DNA from: Kiritimatiellia bacterium
GTDB taxonomy: Bacteria > Verrucomicrobiota > Kiritimatiellia > RFP12 > DVOR01
Direction of reading: 5' to 3'
Assembly (NCBI GenBank): GCA_017457555.1
Contig: JAFTHG010000107.1
Coordinates: 1 to 11,106 of the forward strand
DNA: 11,106 nt
Shown here: one piece after another, positions 6,212 through 11,106 of the stretch
How positions within the stretch are numbered: the first letter of the stretch is position 1
How the letters are laid out: every line of letters starts with the position of its first letter
Notes under the pieces: model-generated
What the model was told of the DNA's origin: nothing
Databases searched by the model: none
The model's input: only the letters and a program-made list of their open reading frames with translations
Position numbers and translations under genes: made by a program

Positions 6212-6760
6212 ATGAAAAAACTGATTGTGGCACTTTTCGCTTCTGTAACTTTAGCCGCCGGCGCATGGGCGCAGGAAACGGCTTCTGAACCAACCCTTCA
6301 GCGCACGGAAACCCGTACGATTTCCCCCGTTCTTTTCTCCCTTCAGGGCGATGATACCATTGATATTATCGGTCTGCGCCTGAGCGCATGGGGTAAATGC
6401 CAGAACTTGACCGGCGTGGACTTGGCAATCGGCGGTGAAGCGATGAATGCTTATGGTGTTCAGTTGGCACTGGTCCGTAATAAAGTGGTAGATACTGCAG
6501 GCGCCCTTCAAATCGCAATCGGTGCCAACTCCGCCGGTACGCTCGCCGGTGCACAGATTGGTCTCTTGAATACCGCCATCGTAGCAAAGGGTGTGCAGCT
6601 CGGCTTCATCAACTCCACCTCGGATGTTCGTGGCTTCCAGATTGGTCTTTTGAACTCCACGGAATCAATCTATGGTTATCAAATCGGTTTGATTAACGTA
6701 ATCAAGGGTTCCAAGGTGCCTTTCTTCCCAATCATTAACTTTATGTTCTCTGCGGACTGA
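6212..6760 (+). CDS. LA_2272-type exported surface-repeat protein
   Basis: A 182-residue exported protein of the type annotated as LA_2272 family surface repeat. It begins with a signal peptide (KK, hydrophobic core, cleavage after AWA at about residue 20). From residue 54 it consists of eight short repeats with the pattern GxQxGxxN: GLRLSAWG (54), GVDLAIGG (68), GVQLALVR (82), ALQIAIGA (98), GAQIGLLN (113), GVQLGFIN (127), GFQIGLLN (141) and GYQIGLIN (155). The period is 14 residues except around the fourth unit. Alternating polar and nonpolar residues suggest beta strands, so an outer-membrane-associated or beta-solenoid fold is likely. No enzymatic motif is visible and the molecular role of the family is not known to me. 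The start at 6212 is chosen for the signal peptide and for GAGGA four nt upstream; in-frame codons back to 6146 lie before or within the promoter. Confidence 0.8.
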   Translation: MKKLIVALFASVTLAAGAWAQETASEPTLQRTETRTISPVLFSLQGDDTIDIIGLRLSAWGKCQNLTGVDLAIGGEAMNAYGVQLALVRNKVVDTAGALQIAIGANSAGTLAGAQIGLLNTAIVAKGVQLGFINSTSDVRGFQIGLLNSTESIYGYQIGLINVIKGSKVPFFPIINFMFSAD

Positions 6761-6773
6761 GGATTGGTCCTTC

Positions 6774-7205
6774 ATGGAGAGCTGGAAACAAGAACTTGAA
6801 GACATCTTTTTGAGCGACTCGCTGGCCTCTCGTGCTGAACGCGAGAACGCTCAATTTGCTAAGTTTTTACGGGAAGTCGCCACCCCTGCACTCAAACAGA
6901 TTGCAGAGGAGATGCGTCGTCTGGGACGAATGGCAAACGTCCGAGAAGCTCCTGCTTCAACAATTCTCACGGTCTATCGCAATGGCGGTAATGTTGAAGA
7001 AATCTGCTACTCGGTAACGCGGCGGTTCGTCAATGATGGAATCCTGCCGATGGCGCATGCTCGCGTGGTCCGTACTAATTCGCGTACGACCACGCATGAA
7101 GAGCCTTATCGTCCGGAAGGTTCTGTCTATACGCTTGAAGATGTGACAGCAGACGAGGTCATTCGCTCGTTTTTGACGTTCTACCGGATGACAAAGGGAC
7201 AGTAA
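6774..7205 (+). CDS. Conserved-looking protein of unknown function (143 aa)
   Basis: I do not recognise this protein. It is a soluble 143-residue polypeptide without signal peptide or membrane segment. Residues 1-50 are charged and probably helical, possibly coiled coil (EEMRRLGRM near 45-53). The middle (about 63-105) looks like alternating strands and helix (TILTVYRNGG, then CYSVTRRFV). The end contains YTLEDVTADEVIRSFLTFYR. GAGGA at 6759-6763, overlapping the preceding stop, lies 10 nt from the ATG and supports the start. The stop TAA overlaps the pgpA start by one base (TAATG), so it is translationally coupled to pgpA and probably co-transcribed with the surface-repeat gene 13 nt upstream. 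A role in envelope or lipid metabolism would be a guess from position. Confidence 0.75.
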   Translation: MESWKQELEDIFLSDSLASRAERENAQFAKFLREVATPALKQIAEEMRRLGRMANVREAPASTILTVYRNGGNVEEICYSVTRRFVNDGILPMAHARVVRTNSRTTTHEEPYRPEGSVYTLEDVTADEVIRSFLTFYRMTKGQ

Positions 7206-7744
7206 TGGGCTGGAAAGGTAAAGACCCTTACGAAGGAATGCGCCCGGAGGCAACCCTGGGCGCCTCTTTTTCTCAACGCCTCTGCGTGTGGTTGGGCACT
7301 GGATTTGGCCTGGGATTGGTCGCCCCCTGTGCGCCGGGCACCTTTGGTTCGTTGCCGGGTGTGCTTCTGGCGTGGGGCTTTGCGGCATGGCTCTCCTGGC
7401 CATGGCAAGTGGTAGCCTGTCTGGTGCTCACACTTTTGGCTGTGCCCGTGTGTACCCTTTCTGAGCGTGCGCTGAAGAAAAAAGATGACGGTCGGATTAC
7501 AGCGGATGAGTGGATGCTCTATCCTATCGCCACAATTGGTCTTCCTCTCTGTGAGATGCCGTGGATGTTACTCTCCACCTTTGTGGTGATTCGTATTCTG
7601 GATATCCTGAAATTACCTCCTGCGCGTCAGATTCAATACCTTCCGGAAGGGTGGGGCATCGTTGCGGATGATTTTGCTTCTCAGTGGTATGCGTTAGCTG
7701 TGAACTGGGGACTCTATTACGTCTGGCAAACGTGGTGTTGCTGA
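7205..7744 (+). CDS. pgpA: Phosphatidylglycerophosphatase A
   Basis: PgpA removes the phosphate from phosphatidylglycerophosphate to give phosphatidylglycerol at the inner membrane. The 179-residue protein has the expected hydrophobic segments and all family signatures: APCAPGTFGSLPG at 40-52, the acidic motif KDDGRITADEW at 93-103, and RILDILKLPPARQIQYLPEG at 130-149 leading into GWGIVADDFASQWYA at 149-163. These Asp/Glu clusters are the presumed metal and phosphate site. A 25-residue N-terminal extension (GKDPYEGMRPEA) precedes the family core. The start overlaps the upstream stop as TAATG. The downstream exported protein begins 45 nt later, so it may share the transcript. Confidence 0.92.
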   Translation: MGWKGKDPYEGMRPEATLGASFSQRLCVWLGTGFGLGLVAPCAPGTFGSLPGVLLAWGFAAWLSWPWQVVACLVLTLLAVPVCTLSERALKKKDDGRITADEWMLYPIATIGLPLCEMPWMLLSTFVVIRILDILKLPPARQIQYLPEGWGIVADDFASQWYALAVNWGLYYVWQTWCC

Positions 7745-7789
7745 TTTCTACGGCGTGGGTGTGCTGTTGCCGCCGATAGGGGTGGATCG

Positions 7790-8962
7790 ATGATTAAACA
7801 GTACTTTCTTTTCCTGAGCTTTCTATTCGCAATCGGGTGGGGCCACGCCTCGCCCGAACAAAATATCTTGGAAATGACCGGTCAAGCCGAGGGCGCACGT
7901 CCGGACATTCTCTATCTTGCGCCCCGTCTACTTTTGCCGCCGAAGGCCTATACCAAAACCCTTGCCTCAACGGCAAAGTATGGCACTGTCTTACCACACG
8001 CCTTTCTGACAGAGAGTGCCTTCTGCTCAATGGGGCCGCTCCCTGTGCTTTCCACGGCAGGTTATCGCATTCTGCCCATTCGCGATGTTTCTTGGGTGGA
8101 AGCGACTCAACGTCTGACGGAAATCTTTGCCCTGCGCCAGAAGACGCGCTATGAGGATGGCATTCAGCAGGCTCCGCTCTGCGTGATTCTCAGTGAAGAG
8201 GTCAAGCCCGATGAATTAGCCGACACCCTGCCGAAACTGTTGGCGTTGGATGCGCTTATTTTTCTGGCACCACAGGAGGAAACGCTCCCCTTGACGGTGA
8301 TTTGGAAGAATTATGTGTGGCCTACGCAGCGTTCTGAACAGTCTCTGCGGGTCGAGCATTGGGTGGCAACACTGGCGGAAATCGCCGGGCTCTATCCTCC
8401 GGCATCCAGTGGTGCCGTGTCGATTCTTCCCATGTTGACGGGGTCAGGTTACCAACGTCCCTTGGAGCAACCTTTGCTTCTGGGCCCCACTGCTGCCGCA
8501 TCGCAGAAGGTTGCCCCCTGCACAATGATCTGCTCGTACACACAGTTGCCGGAAGAGATTCCGTGGGTGCCGGATTTTACCGATCAGAGTAAACTTAAAC
8601 CGACCGAACGTCTCTTTGTATCTTCAACTGTTCCGATTGATCCAGAGGCTGTTTCCGGATTGTCCGCTCGGCGCAGTCCGCAGGGACTTTATATTCGCAC
8701 AGCCCTCGCAACGCTTGATTTGAAGCTGCCACCTCAGGTCTCTTGTGTCGTTCGCGTGAAGGGGCATTCGCTCTTCTCGGTGTGGCAACCCGAAACGGAA
8801 ACCTCGTGGCAACTTGCCTGTCCCGATTTGCAAATTGTGGAATTTTTCCTGATTCTGCCACCGAAGATGGACCCCGTGGAAGCCTTGCCCTTCCTCTTTG
8901 TGTCGAAGCCTGAGGCTGAAGCTGACGCCACGCCGCCGGAAGAGAAGGTAAAAACGCCTTAA
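7790..8962 (+). CDS. Exported protein resembling a degenerate sulfatase
   Basis: A 390-residue protein with a signal peptide (MIKQYFLFL..., likely cleavage after GHA at residue 20). The order of segments follows a sulfatase of the alkaline phosphatase superfamily. RPDILYLAPRL (37-47) sits where sulfatases have RPNIlxilxDD. ESAFCSMGPLPVLSTAGY (75-92) sits where they have the CxPxR signature and LTGRY. HWVATLAEIAGLYPP (190-204) and ILPMLTGSGYQRP (212-224) match the late domain segment (DlxPTlLelaGi, then LlPlLtG). The metal-binding Asp pair and the Pro/Arg of CxPxR are absent (CSMGP), so hydrolysis is not expected. The C-terminal third is unrecognised and ends in an acidic Pro-rich tail. AGGGGTGGA at 7778-7786 supports the start. 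The relationship is inferred by eye and could be wrong; the reading frame and export are secure. Its stop shares TTAA with hemW. Confidence 0.65.
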   Translation: MIKQYFLFLSFLFAIGWGHASPEQNILEMTGQAEGARPDILYLAPRLLLPPKAYTKTLASTAKYGTVLPHAFLTESAFCSMGPLPVLSTAGYRILPIRDVSWVEATQRLTEIFALRQKTRYEDGIQQAPLCVILSEEVKPDELADTLPKLLALDALIFLAPQEETLPLTVIWKNYVWPTQRSEQSLRVEHWVATLAEIAGLYPPASSGAVSILPMLTGSGYQRPLEQPLLLGPTAAASQKVAPCTMICSYTQLPEEIPWVPDFTDQSKLKPTERLFVSSTVPIDPEAVSGLSARRSPQGLYIRTALATLDLKLPPQVSCVVRVKGHSLFSVWQPETETSWQLACPDLQIVEFFLILPPKMDPVEALPFLFVSKPEAEADATPPEEKVKTP

Positions 8963-10032
8963 AGTGTGGCTTCTATAAGCGTGCGCTCCAAGGCATCAAG
9001 CACTTCATAGCCACGCATTGTCGGCGCAGCATTCGCAGTAAGCAATCCCTGTTGCTGAAAAAGGTGCAGGATGTTTTTCCACGCAGTGAGGTAGGGGCGT
9101 AGCAGGGGATAGTGCTGAGCAATTGCAGTTAGATCCAGTCCCTCACTCAGACGGAGCCGCGTTAAACACCGCTCCAATGCATCATCAAGTTCCGATACAA
9201 GCATCTCGTGTCCATCACCCTCGCGACGCAACCGCCCCAGACGGGATGCCGCCCCTGTGCCGAGCCCCAGATAATCGCCACCGTGCCATGTATTGAGATT
9301 ATGCCGGCAGCGAAAACCCGGCTTAGCATAGTTGGAGGTTTCATACCGTTCATACCCTGCCGCCGTCAATAGGGAAGCGGCTTCCGCAATGGCATCGCAG
9401 AGCGCATCACCATCCGGAGGAGCCATCCCGGCACGAGCCCACGCACTTCCCTCATCAATGGAGAGCGCATAAACTGAAAGGTGGGGTAAATCCAAGTCCA
9501 AAATGCGTTTAAGCGTATCACGCCAACCGTCCGCCGATACACCGGGAAGTCCAGCAATGAGGTCAATCCCTGTGTCGGGAATGCACTGCCGTGCACAGGC
9601 AATCGCATCCAAAGCTTCTTGCGCGGTATGACGACGGTTGCACCGCTCCAAAACAGGATCAAACAGACTTTGCACCCCGATGCTGATGCGGTTGACGCCA
9701 CACGCCGCCAAGGTCGTCATAAGGTCATCGGTCACCGTGGCGGGATGCAGCTCAACCGTCCATTCGGTCGTGGCGGTTAAGGGCAGGTGAAGCCGTTCTG
9801 CCAGCGCACGGAAACCCGCTGCACCAATCAGTCCAGGCGTTCCGCCACCGCAGTAAAGCGTCTGTAAAGGCGCCAACGGGACGCCACGCGTCTCGGCTTC
9901 CTGTTGGAGTGCGGCAAGTGCTGCTGCCCAATCGCGTGGTGGCGGTCCGGAGTGAAACGCACAATAGCCACACCTCCCCGTGCAATACGGGAAGTGAAGG
10001 TAAAGGTGCTCAACAGGAGAAACCGTTGTCAT
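8959..10032 (-). CDS. hemW: HemW-like radical SAM protein (heme chaperone family)
   Basis: HemW, long annotated as oxygen-independent coproporphyrinogen oxidase-like, carries a 4Fe-4S cluster and SAM and is thought to deliver heme to cytochromes. The 357 residues include HFPYCTGRCGYCAF with cluster cysteines 17, 21 and 24, CGGGTPGLI at 61-69, SIGVQSL at 117-123, GIDLIAGLPG at 155-164, and RCRHNLNTWHGGDYLGLG at 241-258. A C-terminal HemW-type helical domain follows. Two usual residues differ: the HNxxYW motif reads HNLNTW (Thr248), and the following GAHS-type motif reads GAAS. The ATG at 10032 is chosen because it places the HFPYC motif at the usual distance; a longer in-frame start at 10236 would run through the end of scpB. 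It follows scpB by 28 nt without a clear Shine-Dalgarno, and ends in TTAA shared with the convergent gene. Confidence 0.9.
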   Translation of the reverse strand: MTTVSPVEHLYLHFPYCTGRCGYCAFHSGPPPRDWAAALAALQQEAETRGVPLAPLQTLYCGGGTPGLIGAAGFRALAERLHLPLTATTEWTVELHPATVTDDLMTTLAACGVNRISIGVQSLFDPVLERCNRRHTAQEALDAIACARQCIPDTGIDLIAGLPGVSADGWRDTLKRILDLDLPHLSVYALSIDEGSAWARAGMAPPDGDALCDAIAEAASLLTAAGYERYETSNYAKPGFRCRHNLNTWHGGDYLGLGTGAASRLGRLRREGDGHEMLVSELDDALERCLTRLRLSEGLDLTAIAQHYPLLRPYLTAWKNILHLFQQQGLLTANAAPTMRGYEVLDALERTLIEATL

Positions 10033-10060
10033 ACAATGCGGAAACGCCGCAGATCTGCCA

Positions 10061-10726
10061 TCAGACCTCTTGCAGTTCTTTGATATGTTTGAGGCCAAAA
10101 TGCTCCAGAAAAGTTGCTGTCGTGCCATAGAGGAAAGGACGTCCCGGCAATTCGCTCCGCCCCACCGTGCGGATGAGATTGAGTTCGAGCAGTGCGCGCA
10201 ACGTATGATCCGTGGAAACCCCGCGCACCGCCTCAATCTCCGCCTTGCTCACCGGCTGACGGTATGCACCAATGGCTAACGTTTCCAACGCAGCACGCGA
10301 GAGACGTTGTGGCGTGTCATGTTTCAACAACGTCCGCACCCACGGCGCTGCTGCAGGAATGGTGCGGAACGAAAACCGCCCATCCGCCTCACAGAGACGA
10401 ATCCCCAAATCAGCATGCGCGAGCGTTGCGCCGATATCTTCCAGATACGCACGAATCTCCCGAACACTCACCGTTGCAAAAGCCGCCTCCGGCGAATCCG
10501 CCGCCGCTCCCTCTCCCCGCCGTTGTAACGCCTCACGCAACTCCTCCGGCGTCATCGGATGCTCAGCACCAAATAACATCGCTCCGATGACCGACTGCAA
10601 ACTCTTCGGTGCTGGCAATGGTAAATCATCAATCATGCCACGAGCAGGTGCGGTGGATGGTGTCTGTGGTACCTGCGTTGCAGAAGTGCGTGATGCATGG
10701 CTAGTTACAAGTAAATCTTCATTCAT
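10061..10726 (-). CDS. scpB: Segregation and condensation protein ScpB
   Basis: ScpB dimers bind ScpA, the kleisin of the bacterial SMC condensin, and are required for chromosome compaction and segregation. The 221-residue protein has a 40-residue Ser/Thr/Pro-rich N-terminal extension, then a first winged-helix domain (about 41-125, SLQSVIGAMLFGAE onward). The second domain carries the family signature LSRAALETLAIGAYRQPVSK, then IEAVRGVSTD, GRSELPGRPFLYGTT and FLEHFGLKHI. The ATG at 10726 is preferred over in-frame upstream ATGs up to 10891 because an extended -10 element sits 8 nt before it and the upstream codons have no family resemblance. An internal Met at residue 31 is a less likely alternative. 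scpA is not in the window. hemW follows 28 nt downstream and is probably co-transcribed. Confidence 0.92.
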   Translation of the reverse strand: MNEDLLVTSHASRTSATQVPQTPSTAPARGMIDDLPLPAPKSLQSVIGAMLFGAEHPMTPEELREALQRRGEGAAADSPEAAFATVSVREIRAYLEDIGATLAHADLGIRLCEADGRFSFRTIPAAAPWVRTLLKHDTPQRLSRAALETLAIGAYRQPVSKAEIEAVRGVSTDHTLRALLELNLIRTVGRSELPGRPFLYGTTATFLEHFGLKHIKELQEV

Positions 10727-10734
10727 ACTACTAT

Positions 10735-10743
10735 AGTATAACA
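10735..10743 (-). promoter_or_regulatory. Extended -10 promoter of scpB, near-leaderless
   Basis: On the minus strand the sequence is TGTTATACT, matching an extended -10 (TGn followed by TATACT). The hexamer ends 8 nt before the scpB ATG, so transcription should start at about 10728 and leave a leader of about 2 nt. No good -35 lies at 17 bp; TTGTAA is at 14 bp, which is short, but an extended -10 tolerates this. Confidence 0.55.
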
Positions 10744-10995
10744 CAAGCCACGCCTTACAACGCTCTCCCTTTTCAGGCAGCCTTTTTACCGCAAAGCCGC
10801 TAAAGAAAATGCAGTTCACTCCCTCCGCGTCAGAGTTAAAGCATGTCTTCGATTGCTGACATCTCACTGCATTCTCCTTGCTTCTCCACACTGGCAGTAC
10901 TGCGCTGCAGACGTCCTTTACTCACCACTTGCCCCTGTGGCGTAGTTGCCATCATTTATCTTCCAGCGTCTATCCGTAGCATCACGTTTTCGTAA

Positions 10996-11021
10996 TGTGT
11001 CAAATAAAAAGTGCACCGAAG
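10996..11021. repeat. Composite direct repeat, copy 1
   Basis: TGTGTCA (10996-11002), 8 nt, then GTGCACCGAAG (11011-11021). Copy 2 has the same two blocks with a 7-nt spacer. The 11-nt block is identical in both copies, 58 bp apart, and contains the palindrome GTGCAC. It may be a regulator site for the gene at 11092. Confidence 0.45.
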
Positions 11022-11054
11022 ATGCGGTAAATGGTTGAAGATGTGTGAGTTAAG

Positions 11055-11079
11055 TGTGTCATTGATATGTGCACCGAAG
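11055..11079. repeat. Composite direct repeat, copy 2
   Basis: TGTGTCA (11055-11061), 7 nt, then GTGCACCGAAG (11069-11079). The end of this copy overlaps the Shine-Dalgarno AAGGAG (11077-11082) of the gene starting at 11092, so a protein or RNA contact here could affect initiation. Confidence 0.45.
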
Positions 11080-11091
11080 GAGAGGCGTTCT

Positions 11092-11106
11092 ATGGGGAAG
11101 GGACGG
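11092..11106 (+). CDS. Probable 5' end of a gene running off the window
   Basis: ATG at 11092 is preceded by AAGGAG (11077-11082) at a 9-nt distance, which is a strong ribosome-binding site. Only five codons are visible (MGKGR), too few for identification. Confidence 0.4.

Larger units (their letters stand above)
10727..11091. other. Divergent intergenic region upstream of scpB
   Basis: About 365 nt between scpB and a gene probably starting at 11092. It contains the scpB extended -10, then roughly 250 nt in which I recognise no gene, tRNA or terminator, and then two copies of a composite direct repeat (10996-11021 and 11055-11079). The in-frame extension of scpB through this region lacks ScpB-like sequence. 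Confidence 0.5.

Noticed and set aside
10033..10236. N-terminal extension of hemW
   Set aside because: It would overlap the conserved C-terminus of scpB and add 68 residues before the HFPYC motif, unlike other HemW proteins.
10727..10891. N-terminal extension of scpB
   Set aside because: It spans the extended -10 element and has no ScpB-like sequence.

Overview
This is a compact bacterial chromosome segment of moderate GC with two loose, AT-richer intergenic regions. The gene content is mostly housekeeping: tilS, thiD, pgpA, hemW, scpB. Added to it are a polyprenyl-phosphate sugar-1-phosphate transferase, exported proteins, and a LA_2272-type surface-repeat protein. The exported proteins and outer-surface polysaccharide enzyme suggest a diderm. 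The mix of a GH20-like glycosidase, a sulfatase-like exported protein and the surface-repeat protein made me think of the PVC superphylum (Kiritimatiellota/Lentisphaerota type), but that is a guess from protein style, not a demonstrated assignment.

Layout. (1) 3-1639, plus strand: the C-terminus of a probable GH20-like glycoside hydrolase overlaps tilS by ATGA. (2) 1618-3914, minus strand: thiD followed by a B12-type radical SAM protein, coupled by TGATG; the radical SAM gene overlaps tilS tail to tail by 22 nt. (3) 3915-4638: a divergent intergenic region of about 720 nt. It holds an eight-copy 22-bp tandem array (4219-4394) with an 11-bp dyad in each unit, bracketed by imperfect direct repeats. 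(4) 4639-6000: a WbaP-like initiating sugar transferase behind a near-consensus sigma70-type promoter. (5) 6212-8962, plus strand: surface-repeat protein, an unrecognised 143-aa protein, pgpA, and an exported degenerate sulfatase-like protein. (6) 8959-10726, minus strand: scpB then hemW, with hemW meeting the sulfatase-like gene in a shared TTAA. (7) 10727-11106: a divergent spacer with a composite direct repeat and the probable first codons of another gene at 11092.

Two themes stand out. First, the three transcription units headed by thiD, the sugar transferase and scpB each have a TATAAT or TATACT element ending only 8-11 nt before the ATG. They should therefore be transcribed with leaders of about 2-4 nt, whereas several other genes here (tilS, the surface-repeat gene, the 143-aa gene) carry Shine-Dalgarno sequences. 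Second, the dyad of the tandem array (TTTCA-N-TGAAA) recurs downstream of the sugar transferase and, in weaker form, inside the promoter spacer of the surface-repeat gene. A regulator shared by the two cell-surface genes would explain this. No complete novel defence or mobile system was found; the array and its dispersed relatives are the least explained structure.
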